NCBI GenBank assembly: GCA_024345305.1
Contig: BRON01000009.1
Span: forward strand, 1,240,001-1,304,000
Direction: 5' to 3'
Source: Mrakia gelida
Taxonomy: Eukaryota > Basidiomycota > Tremellomycetes > Cystofilobasidiales > Mrakiaceae
DNA: 64,000 nt
A program made the translations under genes and the position numbers. The notes beneath the pieces were generated by a model. The model worked only from the letters and a program-made list of their open reading frames with translations, did not search any database and was not told the origin of the DNA. Shown here piece after piece: positions 35,101 through 47,121 of the stretch (position 1 is the first letter of the stretch; the number at the start of each line of letters is the position of its first letter).

Positions 35101-35638
35101 AACCGACCTTCTCGATGCTTCGCTCTCAGATTCTTCAAGGCCATGCAGGATCGAGCTCGGCGACTGGATGGGACTCCCTTAGCCGATGGCGAGTTCGCCA
35201 AGTGGCTCTGCGAGTCGGGGGGGTGCATTTTTGCCCTCTTTCGAGGAGACTCGGTCGTCGCCCATCACGACCGCGGGAACTGGAGGAAGGGACTCGATTT
35301 CGTGGCTTCCGTTGGATGCCACGAGTATATCCTTCTCCACTTGGTTGACCATGATGTGAGTCACCTCTCTTACCTCTCTTCTCTTCTCCTCTCTCCCTCT
35401 CTAGCTCTCTTTGTGCTGACCTTCCCTCTCCTCCTTTTCGCCTTTCTCGATTCAGGTGATGCTCAAGATCAAGTCCAACTCGTTCATCGCGATGAGGGCC
35501 TGCCTCAACAGCCACGCTGTGTACGCGTTTGCTTCGGAGAAGGACGACGAGAAGTCGATCTCTGACATTCGCTTCGCTGCCTCGATGTACTACGGCCAGG
35601 CGACCATCTCGCACGGCTCGGGAGGACCTGTTCACTAG
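32175..35638 (+). CDS. Unrecognised protein with Pro/Ser-rich N-terminus and conserved-looking C-terminus
   Basis: Function not recognised. Exons: 32175-32209, 32283-32398, 32495-32624, 32771-33384, 33503-34302, 34389-34589, 34684-34804, 34958-35052, 35130-35355 and 35456-35638. Residues up to about 430 are low complexity (Pro, Ser, His, Tyr). A short charged coiled segment follows (MDRHHRGLERRKKLEELEEE), then ordered sequence: RKLVVLEDYLAFGALSSEVG, VDKHGQTLVFTLNMPQAAVD, GYEIFLKMVELCERYLLPLL and FVASVGCHEYILLHLVDHDV. It ends GQATISHGSGGPVH. Oddity: the frame meets TGA at 34578-34580 just before the donor at 34590. The next exon is in the frame that would follow if one base were removed, so I read this as a frameshift within one gene, though two adjacent genes remain possible. 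Confidence 0.6.
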
Positions 35639-37602
35639 AGTCTCGCTCGTTCTTGCTTCTTGTTTTTTTTTGTTAACATCCTCTCTCCTAGTCTATTATA
35701 CCATGTTTTGCTCTAGACGTTGCTGACCGATATCGAAAGGGAGTCAAGGAAACAGAAGCAGAGCGAGAAGAAAGTCGCGTCGCGAATGATCTCTCCCTCT
35801 GATGAGCTTGAGCTCAACTTCGAAACTTCTTCCTCTCGTTCCCTCTTACCGCTCGACCTCCCAGAACATTTTTTTCTCTATGTTCATCTTCCGTCTCTGG
35901 TCCTTCTCTTCGTTCTGAAAGTGTATCGAGAAGGCGGGGGGACAAGGAAAGGGCAACAAGATCTCGCAGGTTAAAATCGAGTCGTCGAGTTTTGGCCGGT
36001 TAAAATCGGTCACGTGAGGGCAGCGAAAGGTCCAAATGCTCGCTTCAATTTTTGGACACCTCCTCCTCCCGACATCCATCTCCCCTCCCCCCCTTCCCTT
36101 CTTTTTCCTGTTCTCTTCTCTTTATTGGCTTGCTGGAAGGATGACCTCCAACCTTTCGAGGTCGTGAAACTTTTTACTGGCTTTCGTGAAGCCCTGCAGC
36201 TCGCTGTTCAACTGGTGAGTTTTCCCTCCTTCTCTCGTCTCGTCTCTTTTCTCCTTCCTCCTCCCCTCCGCTCCCTTCGACGAACCCCTCCTCCCCACCC
36301 GAAATGATGATTCCATGTCGCCCCAGTCGTTAACGAGCGGACTCAACCCCTGCTTTGCCGAATCGACTGCTTACGCCAAATTTGCTATTCTGATCTCCAT
36401 CCTCTCGACGAACCTCCTTCCCTCCCTCCTCGCACCTCCCTTCTCCTTCTCTCCTTCCTCGAGCAACCTTACTGACTCCTCTTCCTTCTTCTTCCAACGA
36501 ACGAACAGACCTTGCCTCGCCCTCCTTAGTCAAAGCTTCTCCATCGTTCAGCTTCGCCCTCCAGAGCAGCTCTCGTCTCGGACGTTTCGAGTTCAGCCCT
36601 CTCCTTCGCCATCGACTGTCCTTCCCACCCTTCTTCAAGCGACCATGCTGGCCAGGTCTCGTCCCCAAGAGTCGCTGGTTTCCAAGGTCTCCCATCAGGT
36701 TAGTTCAGCTCTTCTCTCTTCTCCTTCTTTCCCTCCCCCATCGACGACGAGAGCAGTAGGAAAAAGGGTCGCCATCGTAGCCGATGATGATAGCTTGCAA
36801 CATATATCAGAGTAATCTTACGGGAGATGCTGATTAGCAGCTCTTAGAACGGCCAACTTAGGCTATATCATTTGGTCGACCCTGTGTTTCTCGTCGCATC
36901 GCGGAGGGAGGGAGGGAGGAGTCGTGTTCGTTCCCAGCTCGGAGAACCAGTACTGACATGGCCCTCTCTTCACTCTCTCCTTCAGGCTCCTCGAGGTTTT
37001 TCTGCTACTCGCTCTACGGGCTCGTCTCCCTAGACAGACGAGTTGGTGGACGAACTCCTGCTCGCGAGCGGGAGCTTGCGTCTTTCAGCTCTTCGTTCGT
37101 TCAGGTTCTCGACGTCGTTTCTTCGTAGCTAGTTGCTTTGCTTTCTCCGATGCCATGCTCTTGGAATTTTATCGTCTCGCAAGAACAACCCTCGAAAGAA
37201 CGTGCTCGCAAGGGGCAGATCGAAAGACCACGCGAGGAAGATGGTTCAGGGACGAGGACGGCGAGGTTCGACTCGCGGACGACGTTGTCCCTGCCCTCAC
37301 CAAGAACGAGCAGGTTGTCGTGACTGCCCAAGCGAGTGTGTTTGCTCGTATTCACTCTGCTGAATGCTTTGGTGGTTTCGGTGAGGGAGGGGTAGAGTGC
37401 AAGGAACGGAGAGGAAGACGACACGCGTCGAGCATTGCTTTCGCGACCCCGACAGGAAAGATGAGAAAGAGCGTGGGTCTGCTTGAGCGAGGACATATCG
37501 AGAGAAGAAATGAAGCGAAGGCATTCTACTAGTCTAGGTCTGGTGGGAGAGGAAGACATCGCGTCAGCATCAGTCTGTCGAGCGAAAGAGACGGGCAACC
37601 CC
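35639..37602. other. Region without a firm gene; possible plus-strand coding exon at 36509-36698
   Basis: About 2 kb between the 32175 gene and the RdRP stop. One stretch with an AG acceptor before 36509 and a GTTAGT donor at 36699 reads FALQSSSRLGRFEFSPLLRH and FKRPCWPGLVPKSRWFPRSP with local-style codon use. A later frame is open from about 36986 to 37532. Flanking pieces near 36130-36230 (GFREALQLAVQL) and 36330-36420 also look partly coding, but I could not build a complete gene with a start and consistent introns. It may be a degraded gene or a gene with several base errors. Confidence 0.3.
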
Positions 37603-40600
37603 TCAATCACCCACCTCAGACTCCGAATCGTACTCCTGTCCATCCTCCAAGGTCCTGATCTTCTCGTGAACATCGAAAAGAGCTCCGATGACCAGCCAGC
37701 CGAAGGACTCGGCTCCGTAAACGCCTGCGAGCGAAAGGAGAACCCGAAGTGAGCGCCTCGCGTTCGATTGTTTTTTCGGGAATGAGAGACGGAGAAGAGC
37801 TGCTCACCTTCGAGTCGTCTCGATTCGGATTCCGTCCAGCAAGCCCAGATCACCTCCATCCAACTCTTGAGGTCCTCCATCCGAGGAGCTTCTCCCTCCA
37901 CCGCTCCGACCAATCCTTGCTGCCTGATCCCTCGCAACGTCGACGCAACGAGAGCCGTCGTCTTCTCTCGCATGTCGGCGATCGCTTTCCTTCGAAGACG
38001 CTCTTGGGAGCAAGTCGACAAGATGGTTCCCATGAAGACCTCGGCTTCGGAGAGGCGGTTGTCGGAAGAGCGATGAGAGAGAGTGAGGGAGTGGTTCGAC
38101 GCGATTTGCTGGAGATCCGACGTGAACTGAGTGCTGATTCGTTCGGCAGTCGAGCGTGATTCCGAAGGGTCGATGTCGACGTCCAGTTCCGAGACGAGGT
38201 TGCGGAGAGTCGAGTGAAGGGCAGAGAGGTTGGCGTCGGCGTTGGGAGCTTTGTTCCTGTTCCTCCTCCTTTTCTTCTTGACCTGAGGAGCTCGAGCTCG
38301 GGAGTGAGTAGGGAGGGAGGTAGAGGGAGCGGGAGGGATATTGATGGCTTCGAAGAGTTGGCCGAGGAGATGGCGAGAGGAGTAGTAAAGTCCTGAGAGC
38401 TCGTCCGAGTTGAGTCCTTCCGGCGCGAGGAAGTTGGGCTTCATCTGAGCTTGAGGACGTGGGAGACTGGCGAGAGGCACGGCCGTTCCAGACTTGTTGA
38501 AGTCCACGCTTTGGAAACAAGAGGAGGAGAGTGGTGAGCTGGTGGTGGAGGAAGGGCGACGGAGAGGGAGAGGGAGAGGGAAAGGGATGGGAAAGGGACG
38601 AACGCGAACGACGCGAGCTCGACGAGTTTGATGCAATCCCTTGGAGAACGGAAAGGACAGAAGTCAGATAAGAAGAAGATGGGGAGCCAGGAGCTGTTGG
38701 AGCTGAACGTACGGGTCTCGCATCCCGAGAGACGAGATGTCGGACGTCACCAAGATCTGTGTCGCGATGAGTCCCAGGACGCTTCAGAGGAGGGTAGAGG
38801 ATCGAAATCAATAAGGACTTCGAAGGAGGAGATGGCCGAGTAGTAGCAGAGGAACGTGACTCACTCAGAAACGATGTAGTTGACGAACACACCACAGGTC
38901 GGGAGAGTTTGAGCTTGACAGCGGCGTCGTAGGAGGAGGGTGGGAAGACTCGAGGAGGGTGCAGAGCAGGATTCTATTGGCGATGAGAGGTTGAGACGGG
39001 AAGGTCAGTGAAGGGAGCGAAGGGAATGGAAGGAGGGAGCGCGAGAGAAGCGAAGGAAAATGCGACGCGACTCACGAGCAGCAGCACGTCTGAAGATGGA
39101 AGGGCGAAGTCAGCAAACAGCGTCGGAACCGAGATGAAACGGGACTCACACTCATCTCCATCGAGGTCGCCTCCTCCTAGCATGCTTGGTACTGGTCGTG
39201 AACCTGCAAGTAAAGACAAAGGAGCGAGGCGCATGTTCAGTCTTCGAATAACGCGACTCCTTCCAATCGAGCGCTCTCCTCCGTCTCGAAGCACAAGAAT
39301 GGCAGGTGCTAAATCACGAAATGGATGTGCTTACCTTCAACAGAGAATACGACACAGTTCCGAACCTTCTCAACCTCCTTCTTGAATGGGAAGTCAGCAG
39401 GAGGTCGACCCATGGCTTCGGAAGCAAAGCAAGCGGTCAGCTCGTGGACGAGCGAGTCAGAGAGACGTTTCGATATACAAAACTCACCCGTAACCATGCG
39501 AACAACTCCGAGGTGAACCGTCGGAGAGCGAGAAATGCAGACCGGTCCTTGAATCCAAACGACCTCCTCGCCGTGACGAGCGACCGACGCGTAGATCTGA
39601 TTCTCTCGAAGCAATCCCCACTCGTCCGCGACTCCAACGAGAGTGACGCTTCCAGGAACTGGAATCCGAGCTCGGTGCTTGAGGTCTCTGAGAACGTGGA
39701 TCGTAGCGAGGTAGAGGGAGAGAGGGAAGAGGTCTTTCCTCGAGTGAGCCTTGGTGGTGATGAGGTCGAGACCGATTCCTGCTTGCTGGAGCTTGGTGAT
39801 GAGAGAGGGGATCTTGAAAGCGGTACCGAGACCGTGAGCTTCGAGCTGAGTCTTAGCCTGTTGAAGATCGTTCTCCGCTGACTTGATCGCTTCAGCAGCA
39901 TCGCGCTGAAGGTCCAAGATGACTCGAGGATGGACTCCGAGCTCCTCCTGTAGGTCGAGAGAAGACGTAGAAAGATGATCAGAACCGAGTCGATTGCACG
40001 AATAAAGAGTGCAGACTGACCAAGATCTTGATGAGAGGTCGATTTAGGAAGGCCGGACCAGGTCGAGTGAACGACTTCGCGATCTCGACGTCTCGTTCGT
40101 TTGGCGCGGAGAACTTGTCCATCGACGGCCTCGTGCAGACCTGTACAGAAAAGAAGTAGAGGGAGACGCAAGAGAGCAAGAGACACATGGGAGCGAGAAA
40201 CGAGGAGGAAGGTCACTTCGAGGACGAGCGGGAATCGAAAGTGCGACGCTCGACATACCTGGCTGCCGTAGAGACGATGATCAACTACCACCATTCCCTG
40301 TGATATCGAGGAAATAAACCGAAGGAAAGCCTAGCGCCAGAACGAAGGCCAGAACGTCGAAAACTGACCTTGTATCCTCCCAATCTCACTTGAAAGCAAG
40401 AAGGGACGTCTCGTCGTCGCGTCCGTCCCGCTCGACCCTTCCGCTGAAGAGCATTCCAGATCTTCTTCGCGAGGTCGAAGGAGATCGTTCCGACTCCATC
40501 GGTGAAGCAGTGATCATTCCACTTGACGTCCTTGATGGTGTTGATTTGCCACGGTTGAAGAACGACGGAGGGGTCAGTCGAGGTGAACTGAGCGAGAAGG

Positions 40601-42639
40601 GAGGAGGAAACGTGACGAGGGGGATATCAGTATGAAAGGAGTCTAGAAGTGGGACTGCTATATCCTAATGAGGGGCAAAGCGGAACACAGAAGCGAAGAC
40701 TGACCGTTTGACTGAACGCGAAAGTGATAAAAGGCGAGGCGTCGCGTTAGCATCGAATGGCACGTCGTCACAACCGAAAGAGGACTGAACTCACGACTGA
40801 CGAGCACCCAGTCGAGCAGGGTAGTAAGACTCCTTGGCGAAATCTCCCATCTCAGCTCGAATCGAAGCGGCGTTGACGACTTGACCTTGCTCGTCGACGG
40901 TCGGACAGAAGAACCACGCACTGTTCGAACCGAAACGAGAGCACAAGGTCAGAACGCCCTCTTCGAAGGATCTGAGGCACTGGTGTCGAGAAGGACTCAC
41001 CTGTTCTCCTTCAGAGCTGAACCCGAGTAACCCAGTCCTTCCCATTGCCTCCCTCCGATCCAGATCCCATCCTTCAGCGCTCCTCCGACTCGTTCCTTCA
41101 GGAAGGCAGCGTACTGGATGTCTCGATCGACTCGGTAGTTGAGATGCTCTTCAGACCTGTAGGAAACGACCAGGCCGAGTCAGTATCTAGCGAAGAGGGG
41201 ACGAGAGGAGAAAGACGCGTCTCGACGAACCTGAAGTTGACTCGAAGAAAGCGATCTTGATATCGAGAGTACTTCCTGACGATCCTGTTGGTCCTCTCCG
41301 GCTGCCGAGCTTGTACGAAGACCGACGTAGGAGTGTGTACGACGTGGAAGCATCGAAAGAGTGCTGGGTCGTCCTGCTCGTCTCGTCCTGCTCCAGTCCT
41401 CGCCTCCAGCTCCCTCGCCGACGAAACCTCCTCCGTGACCTCCTTGAAGAGCTCCAGCACCGACTTGGCCTCCTCCCACTCCCCCTCGTCGTTCTCATAG
41501 GCGTACAGCCTCCACGTATCGCTCTCCAACCTGCTGAGAACCTGCTCTGCTCCCTCGATCCCCATCGACGCGTCGGCGGCGATGCTCTCAATTTGCTGGC
41601 GAAGGGCGAGGAGTTCGGTGGGATCGAGGTAGGCATTCTGGACGAGAGAGTCACACTGGACGGCGAGCGTGATGTCGAGTTTTTTGAACCAGGTGTTGAG
41701 AAGCTGGAGGTTGGCGTCCGAGTAGAGGTCTCGACGTTCGACGGGGATGGAGTTTTGGTTGAGTCTCGAGCCGGAGAGATGGACTTTGGAGGCTTTGAGG
41801 AGGAAGCTGTCGAGTTTGGAGGTGGAGGAGAAGACGAGACGGATGTCGTTGAGGTAGGGAGAGACTCGAGCATGTTCGGAGTCGGAGGAGGAGTGTTTCG
41901 TTGGGATGGGAGGAGCGGAGGGAAAGTCGGCGACGAGGTTGGCGAGCATCGACCTGATGCTGAAGGGGTCGTCGTCGTCTTCCTCTGGAGGTTTGGGGTA
42001 CTTCTCGAACGAGGGAGGGAGGTTGAGGGTGAGGTAGATAGAGGGAGGACTCGATTCTCGGTCGACGGTGAGGGGGTTGATGGTGAAGAGAGGGATGCGA
42101 ATGTTGGGTCGGTCGTCCAAGCTCGAGATGTCGATCCTCTTCTTCTCGGAGTCGACGACCACCTGTCCTCCGTTCAACGTCTTCTCCACCTCCACCGAGA
42201 ACACCTCGTCCCTACACATCAGCCCCCAGCCGACGCTCACGATCTCTACGGGAGACTGGAGGTCCTGCTCCTTCCTCCTTTCCTCCTGAGCGATTCGGGG
42301 ATCCTTGAACTGAGTCTCCTTGAGCCTTTGGACGAGGTCCGTCCTGTCTGGCTTGTGGCCGCGGACCAAACTGAGAGGGAAGCCGTGGAGGGTTGGTGGT
42401 CGAAGGAGGGCTCGAGAAAGGATGGTGTTCTCTATGGAAGGGTCTGGGAGGGTGACGAAGCCGAAGCCAGCGTGGCGTCTGCCCAACGCGCGATTCTTGT
42501 CTTTGATGAGGTTGAAGTCGAAGTTGATGGGGTGAGGGAAGGCTGGGTTGGGAGGGAGAAGAGCGATGTAGTCGGCGAGGCAGATGAGGATGTCGTCAAT
42601 GTTGGCTGATTCAGGGATGTTTCTGAGGCAGATGCCCAT
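37603..42639 (-). CDS. Cellular RNA-dependent RNA polymerase of the RNA-silencing pathway
   Basis: Eukaryotic RdRP (RDR/QDE-1 family), copying single-stranded RNA into dsRNA. Sixteen exons, starting at 42639 (MGICLRNIPESANIDD) and stopping at 37603. The first exon (42639-41231) carries an RRM-like start and ends with the family motif HTPTSVFVQ then ERTNRIVRKYSRYQDRFLRV. Later landmarks: DHCFTDGVGTIS, CFQVRLGGYKGMVVVDHRLY, RPSMDKF, SPTVHLGVVRMVT and the catalytic GGGDLDGDE at 39150-39203 (metal-binding DxDGD type). The C-terminal part has DPDCIKLVELASVDFNKSGT and KPNFLAPE, then a helical tail ending after GWLVIGALFDVHEKIRTLED. Two microexons are needed: 7 bases (40705-40711) and 14 bases (39076-39089). 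Exon 12 (38973-38865) needs one extra base near 38897 to continue into CGVFVNYIVSD. Apart from that slip the gene looks complete. Confidence 0.92.
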
Positions 42640-42958
42640 TCTGGGGGAGAGACGGAGCGAGGAGGGAGGAGATGGACGTTGAAGGTCAAACAGCGAAACA
42701 GGGGTCGAGCTCGTTTCCCTTTGATATCTAACGTGAGCGCTGCAAGTAAGAGGCAGGCTGCTCAGTATACGGTCACCCGAACATCACCCCGATTCGGGGA
42801 AAGCGAGAAACGAACTCGACTCGCCTTTACTCTCGAAGACGCGTCGTCCGACTGCCTCGTTCTTGCTCTTGCCTTCCCTCGCTCTCGATGATTTGGTTTA
42901 AGATCTATCCCAAATCCATCTTGTATTTTCGCACTCGAATCTAAACCTCTCCCCCTCT
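42640..42958. promoter_or_regulatory. RdRP upstream region and OLA1 3' end
   Basis: A 319-base spacer between two minus-strand genes. It must hold the OLA1 3' processing site and the RdRP promoter. I see no named motif I would defend. Confidence 0.35.
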
Positions 42959-45628
42959 TTAACCTCCGCACTTCCAGAACTGCCAAAGCGAACGACGACG
43001 CCAAACCGAAAAGTTAGCGTTCGTTTCGTCTCTTCGCCCACTTCTCTCCTCTCCTCTCCTCGACGAGGTTCGGGTTTAGGTTCACTCACGCAGATATCTC
43101 CATCGACCATCTCGTAGGTCTTTCCCTGCTGCCGTTGCTTTCCAGCGGCCTTGACGGCGGTCTCGGTTCCGTAGTCTACCAGGTCGGCGTACGAGAAGAT
43201 CTCTCCACAGACGAACTTGGCCTCGAAACTGGTTAACGAAGGGGAAGGAGAGGGAGTCAGAACGAGCGAGAGAGGGAAAGGGGGAAGGAAAAGGAGGGAC
43301 GAACTCGGTGTGAATGACACCTGTTCGAGATCGAAGCGAAGAGGGAAGGTAAGGAGGAGAGTCAGCGTTCGAGTCGAGGAAGGAGATAAGGAGGTAAGGT
43401 TGAAGAAACGCACCGGCAGCCTGCTGGGCCTTGGTTCCTTGCTGGATGGTCCAAGCTCGAACCTCTCCGGGTCCACAGCTGCGAAAGGAGGCAGACGAAG
43501 GGAAAGACGCGTCGAGGTCAGCGTTCGTCGACGAAACCAAGCTCGCAAAGAGACAGAGAGGGACATAAAACTCACGTGAAGTATCGGATCAAGTTCAAAG
43601 CGGCGTAACCAGCGGTGGTGCTAACGAACGAAGGAAGAGAGGAAGGAGGAAAGGTCGTCAGCTCTCGTTTCGTTTCGACTCGTTTCGCCTGCTCTGTTCT
43701 TCCACCTCGACAAGAGACAAGACTCGTCCCACTCACATCTTTCCAAGTCCAGGGGTAGTTCCGAGAGCGGTGGCCTTGGCCAAACCGAGCTTGACGAGCT
43801 CGTCACCCTGCTCCTCGAAGGACAGAGGGACCAATCGCTCCTCGAGAGCGACCGAGAAGGGAAGGAGCTGATCTCCGGGGTTGTGCTCATCGATCCAAGC
43901 CTTGATCTTGGGAAGCCTGATCATACCCAAAAGAGGAGATAAGCAAGGTCAGCGAGAGGCTCGCGCAAAGCTACGGGGGAAAGGAGAAGGGGGATGTGAG
44001 AGGGACGAATCGAACGCACCACTTGTTCTTCTTTCGAACGTAATCACGCTCGGAAAGGTTGACGAGGTAGATGACGGGCTTTGCGGTAAGAAGCTGGAGG
44101 TCGTTGATGACGTCGACCTGGAAGAGGACGAGTGGCGTGGGAAGGAGGGAGGACGAAGGGAAGGTGAGCTTTCTCGCGACGGGAAGAAAGAAGAACGCGA
44201 GACTGACCTCTCGGTTGGTCCAGACTCCCTTTCGGACGTCCTTGAGCTCCTCTCCGATGAACTTGTAGACCTTCTCGACGATGGCCTGGGAAAAGAAAAT
44301 GGAGGAAAGAGGTGAAAGGTGATGGTCGTCAGCTTTTGTTTTCGTTTCGTTTCGTCTCGTCTCGTTCCGCCCAACCTCGCGTCCCCAGCCTCGACACCAG
44401 CCTCAGCACCGGCTTCCAGCCACTCCCGCAATCCTCTCCGACGTTCATGCCCACCCTCGGATCCCGCCCAGGCGACACGAAAAGCAGAAGAACTCGAACT
44501 CACCAACTCCTCCCTCCTCGCCTTTCCCTCCAAAGCCGTTCCGGAAGCACTCTTGCAAGCCTTGGTCTTGAGGGTGATAGCCTTCTCCAGCCAGTCCAAA
44601 TCCTTCAACCTCAACTCGGTCTGGATGATCTCCATGTCTCGCAGAGGATCGACGTCTCCCTCGACGTGGATGACCTCGGCGTCGTCGAAGGCTCGGACGA
44701 CCTGGAAGATACCATCGACGGCTCGGACGTGGGACAGGAAAGAATTTCCGAGTCCGGCTCCGGTGGAGGCTCCTACAGAACCACGAAGCAGAACGAGGGA
44801 AGGAGGAGGAGGAGGTCAGAAAGGCGAAGGAAAGAAGGGAACAGAAGGAAGGGAGGAGGGAGGTCGCGAGAAACGAACCCTTGGTGAGACCGGCGATATC
44901 AATGCAGGTAAGGAAAGCAGGGACGGTAGCCTTGGGCTTGTAGACGGAGATGAGGTGGTCGAATCGCTGATCGGGAACGGGGATTCGGGCTGTGATGAAA
45001 CGAGAGTCGAGATCAGCAAGGGGAAGGAGGGGACGAGGTGAAGGGACGGAGGAGGATGGGCTGACTCTCTTCGGGGTCGCTGTAAGGGCAAGATAAAGGT
45101 CAGCTTGAGCTTGAGAATGAGAAGGGAAGGTCGGTACTACTAACATGGTAGCGTAAGGGAAGTTGGCGGCCTTTCCGAGATCTGTAAGGAGGGGAGGAAG
45201 GTCGAGTGAGTTGAGATTTTGAGTTTTGGGAGAAGGTGGAAGGAAGGAGAGAGAGAGCTCACCAGACTTGGAAAGAACGTTGCTGGGAGATTCGAAACGG
45301 TTCAGAGTCAGCTTGGGAAGTATAGAAGTAGCTGGGACGAGTTGGACTTACAAGAAGGACGACTTTCCGACGTTGGGGAGACCTTTGAGACGAAACGAAG
45401 AAAGGTGATGAGCTTTCTCTCCTTCCCTCCTTCCTCCTCGAAGAGTGTTGTGTTACTCACCAACGATACCGATCTTCAAGTTGTTTCCAGGTCGTCCGAG
45501 AAGAGTCTTCTTCTCGACGACGGACTTTTCTGAAAACGTCGAGGATCCAAGGGCAAGCTGGTCAGCCAGGGCGAGAAGAAGGAGGGGAAGGGAGGATTCT
45601 GGGGGAGGAGGGACGAACTGGGAGGCAT
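42959..45628 (-). CDS. OLA1: Obg-like ATPase 1 (OLA1/YchF family)
   Basis: Cytosolic P-loop ATPase of the TRAFAC class linked to ribosomes, translation and stress responses. It starts with a 10-base first coding exon (ATG 45628) and ends TAA 42961-42959 after DGDICFWKCGG. Motifs in order: G1 split by introns as [13 protein letters not shown]; the switch region [59 protein letters not shown]; then the TGS-domain part [37 protein letters not shown] and [11 protein letters not shown]. As in other OLA1 proteins, the base-specificity motif does not look like the NKxD of GTPases. The 14-base exon at 45066-45079 encodes the DPEE turn. All junctions I followed stay in frame. It is divergent from the small secreted-protein gene. 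Confidence 0.94.
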
Positions 45629-45984
45629 TTTGGGCTTCTTGGGTGCTAGGAAGGGTAGGGTTGTAGTGAAGGATCTAACGAGGTAGATGGGTTTACTGAG
45701 AGGGGTGAAGAGTGAAAATCCGACGTTCATGCAACGACGGGGTCAGGGTTGGAGGATATACAAAGACGTCCAGCCAGCCCTCGACGAGGGTTTCTTTTCG
45801 CGAAGAGGGAGAGCTCGACGCTTCCTCCCTTTCAACTCTCACTCCAAAGCCAACTCCTTCTAGCCTTCCCTCCAGCTCTCCTCTCCTCTCGTAGATACAT
45901 TCGCTTGTTCTCTTACGACTCTCCAACTCAACCACACTCCTTTCAAAACCCCACAACCAACTCCCATCCCCTTCCCTTTCAACG
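45629..45984. promoter_or_regulatory. Divergent promoter region, OLA1 and the first secreted-protein gene
   Basis: A 356-base intergenic stretch between two divergent ATGs. The 200 bases before the plus-strand ATG are strongly pyrimidine-rich (CT tracts), as before other starts in this window. No TATA box is convincing. Confidence 0.4.
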
Positions 45985-47121
45985 ATGCGATTCCTCTCCC
46001 TCCTCGCCGCTTCCCTCTCCCTCGTCTCGGTAGCTTCAGCCCAGATCTTCACCTCAACCCTCCCTTGTAAGCTCAGTTCCACGCTCTTCGCCTTCCCCTC
46101 TCTCTCGTGATGCTGACCTTTCCGTTCCTTTGTTGCTTGTACTCCCCAGGGGACGAAGGAAACACTGTTCGTTCTCCCTCCCTCTCAGCTCCGACCTCGC
46201 GGTCGTTCGAATCATCTCGACAACTTCCCTTCGAGAGCAACCCACCTCATATCTCTCTTATCTCTTCCTACAGCTCCTCGTCTCTGCTACTGTTAACGCT
46301 GCTGGAGTGACCGCCTACGTTACGTGAGTGCTTCACGATCCTTCCTTCCTTCGCTCCCTCGTCCGAGCTGCGACGAACGAACCTGTCCTTCCCCCTGAAC
46401 CTGACCCCCGTTCCTCCTCCTGTGTTCGCCCTTCTCCTTAGCATCTCGACCTTGGGAGGAACCGCTGCCGCTACTACTACTACTACTAAAGCCACCGGAA
46501 CGAAGAAAGTGTGCGTTCCTTTCTTCTTCCCTCCACCCTCAAAACAACACGTCCTCGAGGTCATCGAAATCGACCTGCGGCGTGCTGACCTTCTCCCCTT
46601 CCTCCCCTCCCCTCCCGCTTCCCTCTTCCTCGTCGGTCCTCGCAGCTCTTCCGCTGCTACCACCACCACCAAGGCTGCCGTTCTTGCTTCTGGAGAGGTC
46701 GCTGCTGGAACCATCCTTGACTACAGCGAGTACGCTTCGATGTAAGCCTCTCTCTTCCCTTTCACCGAGCACCGACGCACACCCTCCTTCTTGTTCGAGC
46801 GTTTCTGTCACGGACGAACTACTTGGCTGACTAGAACCTCCACTCCTGCTCCATCGTCTACCCCACACAGTGTCGCTCCTTCCCTCGCAGCCGCCTACTC
46901 AGCGACCGCTAGCTCAGGTGCGTTTCGCGACCACGTCCTCCTTCAGGCTCTCGTTTTGGACGCGTCGAACCTCCCAAGCTCACTCCTTCCCTCTCCTCTC
47001 GCTTTTGTTGCGTACAGCCTCCTCCGCAACCTCCAGCTCCTCCCCTTCCCTCCTCCTCGTCTCCTCCCTCGGTATCGCCCTCGCAGGAACGTTCTTCGGT
47101 GCTGCTGGACTCTTGCTCTAA
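45985..47121 (+). CDS. Small secreted Ser/Thr/Ala-rich protein, GPI-anchor-like (paralogue 1)
   Basis: Predicted cell-wall or surface protein of about 155 residues. Exons: 45985-46066, 46150-46166 (17 bases), 46274-46323, 46442-46510, 46646-46741, 46871-46917 and 47018-47121, all phase-consistent. The N-terminus MRFLSLLAASLSLVSVASAQ is a classic signal peptide with cleavage near SASAQ. The mature part starts IFTSTLPWDEGNTLLVSATV, continues with Thr/Ala-rich repeats (AATTTTTKATGTKK) and contains GTILDYSEYAS. The end is a Ser-rich spacer plus hydrophobic tail (SLLLVSSLGIALAGTFFGAA), as expected of a GPI-attachment signal. A related gene lies immediately downstream at 47538; the shared motifs support tandem duplication. 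Function is unknown. Confidence 0.75.

Noticed and set aside
36780..36860. Possible tRNA or small RNA in an AT-richer patch
   Set aside because: No cloverleaf or A/B-box pair could be drawn.
37804..38895. Alternative long minus-strand frame over the RdRP 3' half
   Set aside because: It lacks RdRP motifs; the other frame gives VDFNKSGT and KPNFLAPE.
41257..42609. Long plus-strand open frame opposite the RdRP first exon
   Set aside because: It is the complement of a clearly homologous RdRP exon; its Asp/Glu/Val-rich composition is typical of a shadow frame.
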